From positions 39,946,211 through 40,010,210 of the forward strand of contig NC_061112.1 of NCBI RefSeq assembly GCF_002878395.1: DNA of 64,000 nt, in the 5' to 3' direction. This DNA comes from Capsicum annuum. Taxonomy: Eukaryota; Streptophyta; Magnoliopsida; Solanales; Solanaceae. Of the stretch, positions 23,926 through 35,041 are shown in pieces; the stretch's first letter is position 1; the number at the start of each line of letters is the position of its first letter. The notes below the pieces were generated by a model. The model had not been told where the DNA came from. It ran no database searches and worked only from the letters and a program-made list of their open reading frames with translations. A program made the position numbers and the translations under genes.

Positions 23926-25764
23926 TAGGGCTATGCATTTTTTGGTTCAACCCATTAACCCAAACTGATAATTAATTTATTGGGCTAATGGGTCGGTTTT
24001 GTTACTTTTCAGGTCGAGTGTCGGGTTAAATATTTTTCTTATTGGTTTATTGGTTCGGGCCTTGGGTTTAGGGAATTTTTAATCGGGCTACCCGATAGCC
24101 CGATAAGCAAATAAGTACACTATACTAGGCAACCCAAAATCCAAAGAGTTAATGCCTACCCAAGCGGCCCAAATGGTAAAGGACCAAAGGTAATAGTAGT
24201 TTAGGGTTACTTTATACTTTTCAATTTCATTCCCTCTCTCACTAGTCATTACAATTAGCGCCTCTCACACTATAATTCATATTTCTGATTTCACAATCAG
24301 CTATTCCTACTCAGAATCGGCTGAATTTTTGCTCAAAACTGCTCAATTTAGAGGGATAAAATATTGCTCGGCTGTTGCTGCTCACAATCGCTGCTGTTGT
24401 TGCGCTCAACAGGTAACAATTTTGGCTCTATCTCATTTTTGTTTCTTAGATAGTCTTCTGCTTCATCTTCAATTTCTGGTCAGTGTCCAATCGTTGTTGT
24501 TTGCAAATCTCTACCACCATCTCAGCAGTGATAGGTTCCCAAACGTTAAACAAATAAGATGTTAAGTTATTTGCAAAGCAGATGGGGATGCTTCGGCTTA
24601 ATCTTTATCTTTTAATCTACTTATCTCTGCACAAGAAGAAATGTTCGAGGATCATATTGATTCTTAAAGAGTCATATGTGCATTGTACATGGAAGAAATA
24701 AAAGTTTCCCTTTTTCCATCCTTGCTACACTGAATCACTGTATCTGCAATTGTAAATCTCAGTTATCGGCTTAATATATTGATGGCTAATGAAAATATAA
24801 TTATCAGACTTACCTGAAGAAGACTGGAAGAATAGTACTAGTGCAGATTTTAAGTCCTGAAAGGTTTTCTTTCTAGGGTTCTTGTTGTCCCTTCTCCCCT
24901 TTATTATGTCTTTCTTTCTTATCTGATTTCTTCCTCTCATTTTTTTCTTCTCAAAACTACTGGGATAACCTTCAAGCTATAACTAGTGATTTTGGCTTTA
25001 TTTTCTATACATCGCCTCTTTCTCCTTTCTTTCCAAAGCCGACTCTTTCCTCTCTTTTAGTAATTATATTTAGTTATTAGTAAATATTAGGGAGGTGGGT
25101 TCAACGAGGTGGAATGATTTCTTAAGGGTGAAGTAGCTTAGTGGGTTGGTTAAGTTATTTAATTAGTTATCTATTTTAAATAGGCCATGCCCAATTTATT
25201 TTTTCCCAGGTCATTACACCTTATTTTTAGATTGATACTTGTAATTTTGAGAAGACTACTGACAACTTGGTATCTCGATGTTATTTTTGAATTCATCAGG
25301 TTAACCATTAGTGAAAGTGATGTGGAGGCTCCTTAATCAGGTTGGTCTTTGTGTGTACACATTTATTTACAGGCACTAGAAATATTTTTATTCAATGTAC
25401 TAACTTAATTTATATTTGTACAGGTAATTCTCATCACATGCTACGAGATCAATATAAGAGATGCTTGAGGTTGTAAGTCCTTTAATTTCTCTCTTTTCTT
25501 TATGATGCAAGAGTTCGTGTTTGGCCCTTTGTGTGTTAATTTAACTGAATGCTGCAGATTTGTTGCCTCAACTTCAAATTATACTTTAAATTTTAAAATT
25601 TAAATGTTAATGGCTTAACTTGATAACCGAACTGATAACAATCAATAACCGATAAAGCGATATCTTAATGGTTCTTAATGGTTTAGCTTTATTACAAACG
25701 GATAATTAATATGTCAAACCGGTAAACTTCAAAATCGAACCGAACCGACCGATATGAAGCCCTA
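23926..25764. mobile_element. Non-autonomous hAT-type element
   Basis: 1,839 bp flanked by a perfect 8 bp duplication, CTGAGAAG. Ends are TAGGGCTATGCAT and, inverted, TAGGGCTTCATAT, a short hAT-type terminal inverted repeat. Both subterminal regions are rich in 'ggttcgg', 'cccgataagc' and 'aaccgaacc' words. No transposase frame is present. An exon-like piece ending in 'gctcaacag/gtaaca' near 24,411 might be captured sequence. Removing the element joins the LINE ORF2 cleanly, so it inserted after the LINE. Confidence 0.9.
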
Positions 25765-25772
25765 CTGAGAAG
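25765..25772. repeat. hAT target site duplication, right copy
   Basis: CTGAGAAG, identical to the left copy; LINE sequence resumes here. Confidence 0.9.
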
Positions 25773-26390
25773 CATTATTAAAGGGCCTTTAAATATTATT
25801 GACACCCCTATCAAACTCAAAGTCCTTGGAACCAACTCATGGAACTAGAACTACATATCCATGAAAATTCTTACAGACATCAAGCTCAAAGCTTCTACGC
25901 TAAAGCTCAACCACTCTACACCTGATATTCCCCACTAGGCTTTAAACTCTAACGGTTTATTCTCAACCAAATCTGCTCTTCGTCTCTTACATACGCATCA
26001 TCCCTCGAGTATTTATGAGTTTGATTGGATATAGACTCTCAATACTCTTCCCAAAATCAAAATGTTTCTTTGGTTATGCTCCCACAATAAAGTTCCTTCA
26101 AACACTCATCTTTATCATTTATGGTTACTCACTAATGCGAATTGTGCTATATGTAATGGTGAGATAGAAAACTTAACCCATATCCTCTTTGACTGCCCTC
26201 GAATCAGAAAACTTTGGTTAGATATGGGTTTGAATATGAACAATCTTGTTAATACCTCTGCCCACTGGCTCTCTAATATTAACAATCTTAAGATTCCTCT
26301 TCAAAATTCTGGTGTCTCTTGGTGTGTGTTTTTACCCATTTGCATTATGGAATATATGGATTTACAGAAATCAAATAATTTTTAATAGAG
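25773..26390 (+). pseudogene. LINE ORF2: zf-RVT domain
   Basis: From about 26,040 the frame reads 'TLPKIKMFLWLCSHNKVPSN', then 'NCAICNGEIENLTHILFDCP' (about 26,140-26,200). This is the Trp/Cys/His pattern of the zinc-binding domain that follows plant L1 reverse transcriptases (Cys-x2-Cys, His, Cys). The clean frame ends at 26,385. Confidence 0.85.
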
Positions 26391-26559
26391 ACCGCGACTA
26401 GCCGCAACCTCTCTCCTCTAACTATATCTTAATGAAGGCTTCTAAATATGTGTTCACTGCTACTGAAATCCCTTAAACAGCTAGTAAAATATAGCTGTTA
26501 CCATTCTATGGTTTCCCCGCCTTACTAATGGCCTCAAACTAAATATAAATTGGGTGTTT

Positions 26560-27188
26560 TTAGCTCAAAATCTCATTGCTAGACTGGGCGGAGTCATCAA
26601 AAACTCTAATGCACAATGGGTGGTGGATTTTATATGAAAACTACCTCCCTCAATCCCACCATAGCCGAGCTCCAAGCTTTAGCTCAAGGCCTTCACGTGG
26701 CAAAAGACAAAAATCTCACGCTGATGGAAACTGAAACAAACTCAACTAACCTAATTCATCAACTTCACCATGCTTCCCCTCTTTATACTGATCTTGTGTA
26801 TTCATGCAGGTTAATGTTAAGGGAATTGGGGAATCCGCTAGTATGACATAATTTTAGAGAGGGTAACATGATGGCAGATGCTTTGGCTAAGGCAGATTTC
26901 AATAACAATATTCCTATTAGCAATCAACTATATGTTTTAGATGCACCACTGAAACACCATATCAATATATTAGAAGTTGATGCATCAGGAGCATCTATAA
27001 CTAAACTTGTATCTGCAGCTGCTTGTAATATGTTAGCAAACTTAGGCAACTTTTTCATAATCAATGTACATAATATTAGTACCACTTTAGATGCTGCTAC
27101 TCCTAGTACTAAATTAGATGTTACTATTATGGCTAATGGCTCTGTTAAACAGGCTACTGTCTCTACTATTGTAACCTCTAGTTTGTGA
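26560..27188 (+). pseudogene. LINE ORF2: plant RNase H (RVT_3) domain
   Basis: 'LGGVIKNSNAQWVV' (about 26,585-26,625) opens the domain. 'TIAELQALAQGLHVAKDKN' (about 26,660-26,715) carries the catalytic Glu and 'LMETETNSTNLIHQL' takes the place of the Asp-containing strand (Asp replaced by Glu). 'HNFREGNMMADALAKA' (about 26,848-26,895) is the conserved terminal motif with the last Asp. One stop (26,846) and one upstream break the frame. It ends at TGA near 27,186, followed by an A-rich tail. Confidence 0.8.
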
Positions 27189-27237
27189 TATATATATTAT
27201 TATCCCTCTTACCAAACAAAAAACTCCGTTATTTCTA

Positions 27238-28137
27238 ATTTAAGTATTTTTGTTTGATTGGACAAAATACTTAAGAAATAAAAAGAGTTTTTTTGAGTGT
27301 TGTGGTTTTAATTAAAGATACACTTCCTCTATTTCATATTAGTTCTCTAATTTCTCCTTCATATTCCATTAAGAAACCATAAATAAGAAGGATAGTTTCA
27401 CTAATTTACCCGTAAGAAATTCTTTTTAAATTTTATATACGTGTGTATGCTTTCAAAAAGAAGTACAAGTACTTTGTAAATTGACAAGTAATTTAGAACT
27501 ATTATTTATGATGGATAACTAATATGAGACATATGGAGTATGAAATTTTAAATTTTGTAATTAAACTTACCATGTAAAATGTTGAAATTAGAGACTTATT
27601 AAATATAGAAATATACTCTCTTTTTGAAATAGATCAAAAAAAAAAAAAATAACACACTTAAATTGGGATAGAGTAGCAGAATTTCATGAATTATTTTAGC
27701 TCCTTACTTCTCCCGATTTATATCATTTTTTATTTTTAACTTTTATACTTAATTTGAATTATTATGCTTTATATAATGCTGAAGGTATTAATAGTTTTTT
27801 TTTAAAGTTAAAAATAAATGAATTCTTACAAAATAAAAAAAAATCTTAATAAATTGATACTATGTAATTAAGATACCATAGTGAAAACTGCTTCTTTTAT
27901 AGAGGAAAAAGAAGTGGGCCAAAACTAAAATTGTCATAACCATGAATGAATGAGAAAATCAATTAGATCACTCTCTATTTTATTATCCTTATAGATTTTT
28001 GACAAAATTAATAACAATGAAAATTTATCAACAACACATATAATGTTTCATTAGATTTTATTTATCATGCAGTAAAAGAATATGATATAAATTAAATTTT
28101 TTAAATTAAAATATTGTTATTATTATATTTAAAGTTT
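27238..28137. other. AT-rich DNA right of the LINE, containing one MITE
   Basis: Apart from the MITE at 27,319-27,540 I see only AT-rich sequence and short homopolymers (for example (A)13 near 27,637). No open frame of note. Confidence 0.5.
27319..27540. mobile_element. Stowaway-type MITE
   Basis: The left end 'cttcctctatttcatattag' and the inverted right end 'ctccatatgtctcatattag' share the 'catattagtt' core typical of Stowaway MITEs. TA dinucleotides lie at both borders. About 220 bp, non-coding. Confidence 0.65.
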
Positions 28138-28172
28138 GGGCCCGAGTTTTAGCACGAACCACATATAACTAG
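28138..28172 (+). mobile_element. Candidate decayed Helitron 3' end
   Basis: GGGCCCG, a loop, then CACGAACC form a hairpin that becomes near perfect if two G-to-A changes are reversed. It is followed by 'acatataa' and CTAG at 28,169-28,172, then T. This is the Helitron 3' layout. The 5' end is not identified. Confidence 0.4.
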
Positions 28173-28184
28173 TACTTATATATA

Positions 28185-28660
28185 AGGGAGGATACCAAAA
28201 TTTGGCTGTCCTTATAATGGTACATTGGTAATTGTTTTTTTAATTCTCTAAACTTAAGATATGTGTTGTTAAATTATTTTTCTCCTCTAAAATTACGACA
28301 TGTAGTTGATGAGATTATGTGAATTTTAATTTTTTTTAAATCTCTAAAATTGTCACATGTGGTTGATAAATTATTTTTCTCATCTAAAATTGTGACATGA
28401 AGTTGATAAAATTATTTTTCTTCCTCTAAAATTATGACATGTTGATAAAATTACTTTTTCCCAACTAAAACTGTTATATATAGTTGAAAAAGAAAATCGT
28501 ACATTTTCTTTCTTGTTACTTGGGCCTTTGCACTTGGTATATCATAATAATATGATAAATTATTCTATTTATTAAATTTGTCTTTGGTGTTTTAATTATT
28601 TGACTAATCGATAAATTCTCTTAAAATTTTTTATTATAATATTCAGTTTCTAATAAATTA
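28185..28660. repeat. Fourth copy of the 'ctctaaaattgtgacatg' repeat
   Basis: Begins 'gggaggataccaaaatttgg', matching 'gggaggatatcaaaatttgg' at 10,353. It carries the same internal minisatellite and the closing 'atcataataatatgataaat'. It lies beyond the LINE from copies 1-3. Confidence 0.7.
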
Positions 28661-29100
28661 ATCAAAAGTTTTGATAGTCCTCACAAAAATTTGATCCTCT
28701 TAGAGTGCTTCATGTGGCTTTATAAGGGAGAATGTAACTTTTTTGATAGTACTTGGTTACATTCCAATCAAGGCTTACCAACTAAAAGTTTTTCTCTTTC
28801 AAATATGCCCCTACATTTGTTATTGCTTTCTATACTACATAAAAGTCAAAGAGCCTTCAACCCTTTTTTGACAAATGCACTATTTGTTGCACTAACGTTT
28901 TGAAAGTAGTGCCACATGTACTATACATCTTCATAGGTTTCATTTTACCTCTATTGTATTTCTTTATTACTTGGGTTGCTATATTTATTTTGATAAATTT
29001 AAATTTAGAGACCTTCAAAATCCTCTTAAAATACTTGAGAAATTGTAAACTTTGATAAAGTGTTTAAAAAAGTTATCTCAAAATATCACTTTAGAAATTT
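28661..29100. other. AT-rich spacer
   Basis: A 70-codon open frame at 28,691-28,903 has no recognisable features and is probably chance. Nothing else is visible. Confidence 0.4.
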
Positions 29101-29111
29101 AGAACAAAAGT

Positions 29112-29365
29112 TTGTGCTCCATCTGTTCCTGTTTGCTTGCCACAATTTGCTTCATAAGAGTAAATTTGACTAATTTTTGAAACTAAAATACATTAAAATA
29201 ATTTAATTTTTAAATTTGAAATTTAGATGTTTGAGAACTATATGAAAAGATATTATAAGTTGCAACCTTTCTTAGATTAATATAATGAAAAAATACATCT
29301 TAAAAATAGTGGTCAATGTTCATGCAGTTTGACTCTTCAAAAGTGAAATATGATCAATAAAAAGA
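29112..29365. mobile_element. Stowaway-like MITE, one end recognisable
   Basis: The left end 'tgctccatctgttcctgttt' and the internal 'gtttgactcttcaaaagtga' match the usual layout of Solanaceae Stowaway-type MITEs. The right terminal repeat is not visible, so this copy is truncated or diverged. Confidence 0.4.
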
Positions 29366-29519
29366 TTATATTAAGTATTCTAAAAAAATCATCTAATTAA
29401 TTGGAATAGTTTAGTAGAATATTCTTTGTACTTTTGCTATTTTTTTTCTTAATGGACGTAGAAAAAAATTAAACGACACTTAAAATGAAATAAAGAGAAT
29501 AAAAACAGCATGTAACTGC

Positions 29520-29662
29520 ACAACCTAATATGGGACAAAAAGAATTACTCGGATGCTAAATACCACCAATCTCCAACCTTAAGGTTTTGGGTTCGAACCA
29601 TATGGAGCAAATGGGTAGAAGTTCCAAGGGAGAGATAAAAAATATTTTGTTTGTTTTAAAGA
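29520..29662 (+). mobile_element. Possible tRNA-derived SINE fragment
   Basis: 'ttgggttcgaacc' at about 29,589-29,601 matches a pol III B box. It is preceded by 'caatctccaaccttaagg', as in plant SINE heads, and followed by an A/T-rich tail. The A box is degenerate. It is too diverged to be a tRNA gene. Confidence 0.4.
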
Positions 29663-30476
29663 AAAAATTATTTGTAGCTTAATTATTTAGCCACCTAAAC
29701 TTTTATCAATGGTCCAGTTCCCCACTAGCAAGAAAAAAAGTAAAAAAAAAAAATTCTAATCTAGGTTTCGTTTCTAATTTTGGGCTCGGTCTTTGCAAGG
29801 GCCAAATATCACTAATTTATTTATTTATTTTATATAAAAATGTGAGTTGAAGGAAAGTCAAGGGCATATACGTCATTTCACATCAAAATGATATAATTAT
29901 TAGTCAATAGTCATATCAACAAAGAATTTCATTAGTTATTTCTTTTTTTTTCTAGCTTATGTGTCTACATTTTCTCAGTGGATCTATTATGTGGCTAACA
30001 ATATTTTTACTTCCAAGTCCTAATTTATTCAACCACATTATTGACGAAGTAATATTTTAAATAAATTTAAATTTATAATCTGAATCTCGTTTAAGAAAAT
30101 TAAATTGTTTATATGGAGATAAATTTATTTTTTATTTTTATGTGATAAATGTTAATTTTTTTTCTTCATATTTTTTTTTTATATTTTAAACTTTCTAAGT
30201 GAAAATTTTGGCTCCAACAAAATTTTCAATACTCCAAACTTCTAATATTTTAATTTTTTGCCAAAAATACTATCACTCATGAACTTGGTGGGTTAAAAGT
30301 TAAAGTTGTTTACTTAGAAATGAAAAAGAATTACATATGTTATATTCATAAAAGGCTTCAAACACACAATTTTCGTATTCACTTTTGAATTGTAGGTGTA
30401 ATCACAATTGATAAGCATGTCAACTCGCAAAACAGATATTTAAAAGATAAATTTTGAAAAGAGATTGAAGTGCATT
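29663..30476. other. AT-rich spacer left of the Tat element
   Basis: Long homopolymer-rich stretch; no gene or clear repeat recognised. Confidence 0.5.
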
Positions 30477-30481
30477 AAATG

Positions 30482-31293
30482 TGTAGGAAATGCAAGTTTA
30501 TTAAATTTAAATCCGTAAAAAATTTGGATTATATTAAATTCAAAATATATTAGTCCCAAATAAATATTGCGGATTAATACAATTGAATTAATTATTTAAG
30601 TCCAAATAGGTATGGATTTAAATAAGGCCCAATATTTATTGGGTTAGTCCATTAATTTGGGCTACAAATGATGAGCCCACTTTACTAAGCCCAAGATATT
30701 GTCATATTCTAGAGGCCCAAAGATGCGTCATATATCAAATGATATGGCCTGCCAAGTCAAGTGAAGGAGCCAATAAGACAGTGTCACATGTCAAACTGAT
30801 GCAGCAGCCCATGAAATAAAAGCCCATAAAAGGGGCCACATCACTTAAATTTGATTGGTCAGAGGAAGTCCATATTCATCAAGACTCTTTCTTCCCTACA
30901 ACTATAAATAGGGGCCTCATAATTCAGAAAAAGGACCCCCAGAACTCTAACAAGTAGCAAGAGAAAGCTCATGGATAAAACTCCACAATTTATCTAAAAA
31001 GCTCAAGCAGTCAAAGCAAGTTCATCGAGATTCAAGATCAAGACCGCAATATTCAAGAACAAGCTCAAAAGCCCTTGAATTCAAGCACAAGTCAAGATCA
31101 AGTCCCTCAAATCAAGAAATCAAGTTCAAATTCAAGATTAAGCTTCAAGCCCTTGAATTTATATTTGAAAAGATGAATCAGAGGATTCATAGAGATTGTA
31201 ATACTCACATTGAAATCAATAAAATCGATTGTTACAATATTTTTCTTGTCTCGAATTATTTATTTTTCGATCTAGAAAATTTTATTTCCAACA
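30482..31293 (+). repeat. 5' LTR of the Tat element
   Basis: 812 bp, TGTAGG...CCAACA. The promoter signal TATAAATA lies at 30,903-30,910, just before a transcript-like leader with many 'caag' words. The first 60 bp differ markedly from the 3' LTR; the rest is similar, so the insertion is not recent. Confidence 0.9.
30903..30910 (+). promoter_or_regulatory. TATA box of the 5' LTR
   Basis: TATAAATA, conserved at the matching place in the 3' LTR (41,397-41,404). A 'gattggtca' CCAAT-like box lies about 50 bp upstream in both LTRs. Confidence 0.65.
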
Positions 31294-31298
31294 AATTC

Positions 31299-31312
31299 TG
31301 GCAAGCCCAGTG
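31299..31312 (+). other. Primer-binding site of the Tat element
   Basis: TGGCAAGCCCAGTG starts 5 bp after the LTR end, similar to the TGGCxxGCCC type seen in plant Tat elements. I do not assign the tRNA. Confidence 0.6.
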
Positions 31313-31369
31313 TGACAATCTCTACCTCTCATCTCAAATTTTCATACTTCAAAGTTTAAGAACAACAAA

Positions 31370-32784
31370 ATGACTTCCAAGAAGGTCAATTCTCAATCAA
31401 CTGCTTCCAAGGTTGCAGATTCAAAGTTCTCTGCTGAAGTAGAAAGCATCCTTGGTGTTACTTTTGGAAGCCTGGGAGCTGTCACAAGAAGCAAGGCAGG
31501 CTTGCTAGGACAACAAACACATCCAGTGTCGTCCGCTCCAGCTCCAGTTTTTGGATCTTCAACCCTAAAAGGAATGAAGTCCAATAAAAGTGCTTCGGAA
31601 AGAGGAAGCAGTGTGGCTGAATTGCTGAAAAAAACTCTAGATCTACTTGAGCATTCCGGTTCCAAATACTCTGGAGCCAAGAGCGATGGTCGTTCAACAA
31701 ATCCATCATCTACACTTACACCACATAATCTAAGAACTTCAAAGATCAACTTATGTGATAATATATGTTACTCTCCGACGTCTTCGGTGATCATGCAAGC
31801 AATGGTAACTGATGCCTCATCTATGGAGGAGCATCTTACAAATCTGACAAAGACAATTGAAGGCCTGACCAACTATGTTCAAAATCAAGAGGCTAGGATT
31901 GATAAGATAATGGATAGGGTGAAAGGATTGATAGATGGAGAATCTAGCCATGCACCGAAAAAAGCTCCAGAGGTTCATGAGATAGAAAATCCTATAAAAC
32001 AAACACCATCGACTAAAGAGGTGCAAGTTTCTACTGAGTAAATGATCCCGATTGGGCAATTGAGGGAATTTATTGAAGGGACCCTCAAAGATAAGTATGA
32101 TGTTTTCACCAAGTCTTCCCTTGCATATGCCAAGCCTTACACTGCAAGAATAGATAGCCTTAAAATGTCTGCTGGCTACCAACCCCCCAAATTTTAATAA
32201 TTTGAAGGCAAAGGTAACCCAAAATAGCATGTCGCACATTTTGACGAGACATGTAATAAAGCTGGAACTTATGGTGACTATCTTGTCAAACAGTTTGTTC
32301 GTTCCCTAAAGGGAAATGCCTTTGATTAGTATATAGACCTCGAGCCTAACTCTATCTATAGTTGAGAGCAATTAGAACACGAGTTTTTAAATCGGTTTTA
32401 TAGCACAAGGAGTACAGTGAGCATGATAGAGCTCACAAATACTCGACAAAGAAAGGATGAGCCAGTCATCGACTTCATCAATCGATAGAGAAATACGAGT
32501 CTAAAATGTAAAGATAGGCTTAGTGAAACTTCTGCAATAGAGATGTGCGTCCAAGAAATGCACTGGGGCTTCTATACATCTTGCAAGGAATTAAACCAAA
32601 ATCCTGTGAAGAGCTAGCTACTCGTGCTCATGATATGGAGTTGAGCATGTCTTCTACTAGAAAGGAAGGAGCACCTATCCATGACCCTCGAAGGGGAAAG
32701 GAAAAGAGGAACCCAAAAAATGGGGCAAGATTGTTCCCAAAAATGAAAACAAGGAGTCCATTAATATTGATGTGTCTCATGTGA
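31370..32784 (+). pseudogene. Tat element gag
   Basis: ATG at 31,370 opens a 223-codon clean frame (Met-Thr-Ser-Lys-Lys) rich in Ser, Lys and Thr. A coiled stretch near residues 160-195 holds 'LTKTIEGLTNYVQNQEARID'. It stops at 32,039. Past this stop, similar frames give the retrotransposon Gag core: 'HVAHFDETCNKAGTYGDYLV' (about 32,232-32,290), 'EQLEHEFLNRFYSTRSTVSM' and 'IELTNTRQRKDEPVIDFINR' (about 32,368-32,487), then 'GIKPKSCEELATRAHDMELS' (about 32,590-32,648). Several Trp positions of the family are replaced by stops (TGG to TAG, for example after 'NAFD' and 'FINR'). Gag would form the particle. Confidence 0.8.
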
Positions 32785-32864
32785 AGGTAACCACAAAGGT
32801 AAGCAAGAAGCAAAGTGTGAAGACGACTTCTGGAGCACGTCCTAATTAGAAAGCTTTAAAGGAG

Positions 32865-33236
32865 ATGCAAGAAAAGGAATATCCCTTCCTTGATTCTGAT
32901 GTTACTGAGATTTTTTATGAACTCCTTCAGCATAAACTCATCGAACTCTTAGAAATGAAGCTTCCCAGTGAAGCTGGAAGGACCAATGACCCTAATTATT
33001 GCAAATATCATAGGCTTATAAGTCACCCTTTGGAGAAATACTTTGTCTTTATAGACAAAGACATGCAACTGGCAAAAGAAAAGAAAATCTTCTTCGATGA
33101 TGGGACAACCAGTTCTTATCAAATATTTATCACTTTTGGCTCGCTTGACCCAATTCAGATTTGTGTCAAAGAGCATAATGAGAAGATATTAGAGCCTAAT
33201 AGGTCTTCAGTTGACGAAGACGATGATGAAGGTTAG
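32865..33236 (+). pseudogene. Tat element: gag/pol linker with zinc-knuckle-like motif
   Basis: 124 open codons. 'DPNYCKYHRLISHPLEKYFV' (residues 43-62) is the Cys-x2-His-x4-His-x4-Cys motif typical of this lineage, but the last Cys is Tyr here. The C-terminus is Asp/Glu rich. Confidence 0.7.
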
Positions 33237-33239
33237 ACT

Positions 33240-35036
33240 TTGGTGACTAGACACAGACGCAAAAAGATGAGTCTGCGAAAGAAGACGTACGAGCAGCCAA
33301 CCAGAAGGAGAATGGTAAAGAAACCAAAGAAACAGAAGTTGGTTGAGTACCCAAAGAAGACGAGGGTAATGGAGCTTCACCACCAAAAACCTCGGCGTCC
33401 GGTGACTTTAGAGGAATTCTTATCGAGTTGGTTTCGTGTAAATACTACCCAAGTCAACCTTAAGGCCTCTTGTTTTAATACCGCCAAAGAGGGGATAAAA
33501 GGTGAGAATCTACCCATAGAGGTTTCTTTACCTTCCGAAAAGCTTGCTGAAACACTTGGCAAAGAGGCATATGTCTGTGATACAAAAATCACATTAACAA
33601 ATAATGATCTTCTGCTTGGTGAGAACCTACATAAATGTCCTTTATACATGGTGGATCAAATTCTAGGAAAGAAGATCAATAGAATTTTGATAGATGAGGG
33701 ATCTAGAGTCAATATCCTACCTATCTGTACGATGAAGAATCTTGGCATCGCTACTAGAAAACTGGACAAAAGTCATATAATGATCCAAGGCTTCAACCAA
33801 GGAGGCCAGAGGTCCATGGAATGTATCAAGTTGGGGATTCGTATGGATGATTTTCAATCAAACCCATTGATGCATCTGATTGATGCCAAAACTTCATACA
33901 ATATATTGCTTAGTAGGCCTTGGGTGCATGGGAATAAAATTATCTCATCCTCTTACTATCAATACTTGAAGTACCTTGAAGGCGGACTGGAAAGAAAGAT
34001 AGTTGCCGATGACAAGCCATTCACTGAAGATGAGTTACATTTTCCCGATGCAAAATTCTACTTAAAGAAGCATGTTGTGGATGAGAAAAGGGTTGAATAT
34101 GTCACCAAGACCAAGTGTGAAGATCTTGCATCTAAGAAGGTCGCGGTGACTATCGAAAAAGTCTCCACCAAGAATCCTATCTCCACTTTAAATAAAGAAG
34201 GTGTCGCTTCTTCGAAAAAGAAGGCAACTCCTATTTTTCGTTACGTACCAAAGGTAAGGAAAAAAAAAGATCACCCATTAGATTCCCAAGATAATGTGCT
34301 GAAGGGGATAACTTTACCTATCAGGAAGATTGATGCAATAAATCCATCCTCAAGACTTCTTGAAGAGTCTGTGGCTCAAAATCTGCCAAAAGATATGACA
34401 CTCCCAGTGAAGAATACGAAAGAAGGCTTTGACCCAAATGCATATAAGCTATTTGTGAAGTCTGGATACAATCCTAGTGAGCCATCAAGGTTGGGCAAAC
34501 TTTCGTCGGAGGGTACAACCAGGCAAGCACGTAAAGGCCTAGGATACACGCAGCCACCTCCAATTCGAATCTCCATAAGAAGGGCAGTCAGTAATTACAT
34601 TATCGTGGAAGAAGAATCCACTGCTGCTAATAAAAGACACTCTGTATTTGATCGACTTGGAGGGTCAAATGTAAGAACTTCTGCGTTTAAGAGGTTGGGA
34701 CCTCTAAATAATAAGAAAAGCAACAAGTGTAAGAGGATTCGTCAATGTACGATAATGCACTCTTCACTTAAAATACAAAAAGATTTCCAAAGTTTGATTC
34801 CTTCTAGAATGAAGCGACAGACAAAATTGGTAGTTTTATGCAATGAGGTTCTAAAAGAAAAAGCGCATATCATGGTTTATACCAAGCAAAAAGAAGAAGA
34901 TGAAGAGAGTGTTAGCTTCTCATATCATGTTACGACCCTAAATGAGAATAAGGCCTCATCTCAAATAAAGGTTGATGAAGAGATAAAAGACGCTTTCTGG
35001 TGTCACCACATATCCATCAATGATGGTGATCCTTAA
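33240..35036 (+). CDS. Tat element: protease region (598 codons)
   Basis: The longest clean frame of the window. The basic N-terminus (Lys/Arg rich) leads to the aspartic protease at about residues 140-240. 'RILIDEGSRVNILPICTM' holds the catalytic Asp in an Asp-x-Gly-Ser form, 'IMIQGFNQGGQRSMECIKLG' is the flap region and 'LIDAKTSYNILLSRPWVH' is the closing strand and turn. The long C-terminal part (about residues 260-598) is Lys/Ser rich and poorly conserved. It includes 'SRLGKLSSEGTTRQARKGLG', a motif common before RT in Tat elements. It ends at TAA 35,034-35,036. Protease would process Gag-Pol. Confidence 0.75.
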   Translation: MVTRHRRKKMSLRKKTYEQPTRRRMVKKPKKQKLVEYPKKTRVMELHHQKPRRPVTLEEFLSSWFRVNTTQVNLKASCFNTAKEGIKGENLPIEVSLPSEKLAETLGKEAYVCDTKITLTNNDLLLGENLHKCPLYMVDQILGKKINRILIDEGSRVNILPICTMKNLGIATRKLDKSHIMIQGFNQGGQRSMECIKLGIRMDDFQSNPLMHLIDAKTSYNILLSRPWVHGNKIISSSYYQYLKYLEGGLERKIVADDKPFTEDELHFPDAKFYLKKHVVDEKRVEYVTKTKCEDLASKKVAVTIEKVSTKNPISTLNKEGVASSKKKATPIFRYVPKVRKKKDHPLDSQDNVLKGITLPIRKIDAINPSSRLLEESVAQNLPKDMTLPVKNTKEGFDPNAYKLFVKSGYNPSEPSRLGKLSSEGTTRQARKGLGYTQPPPIRISIRRAVSNYIIVEEESTAANKRHSVFDRLGGSNVRTSAFKRLGPLNNKKSNKCKRIRQCTIMHSSLKIQKDFQSLIPSRMKRQTKLVVLCNEVLKEKAHIMVYTKQKEEDEESVSFSYHVTTLNENKASSQIKVDEEIKDAFWCHHISINDGDP

Positions 35037-35041
35037 GAAAA

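Larger units (their letters stand above)
12892..27228 (+). mobile_element. L1-type LINE retrotransposon, split by two insertions
   Basis: Plus-strand order is ORF1 (DUF4283-like with a zinc knuckle), ORF2 with APE-type endonuclease, reverse transcriptase, zf-RVT and a plant RNase H domain. This is a standard plant L1 architecture. ORF1 is cut by the LTR element at 14,356-19,796 and ORF2 by the hAT element at 23,926-25,764. Without these the LINE is about 7.1 kb. A possible 9 bp target duplication, TTATTTCTA, occurs at 12,883-12,891 and 27,229-27,237, just after an A-rich 3' end. The ends are therefore tentative. Many stops show an old copy. Confidence 0.8.

Noticed and set aside
28691..28903. 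70-codon plus ORF
   Set aside because: No domain, no codon or splice evidence, and AT-rich surroundings.
29585..29605. tRNA gene
   Set aside because: Only a B-box-like word is present; no cloverleaf can be drawn from the flanks. Listed as a possible SINE fragment instead.
31393..31749. 118-codon minus ORF, with further minus ORFs at 31,482-31,709 and 31,817-32,239
   Set aside because: Antisense shadows of Tat gag.
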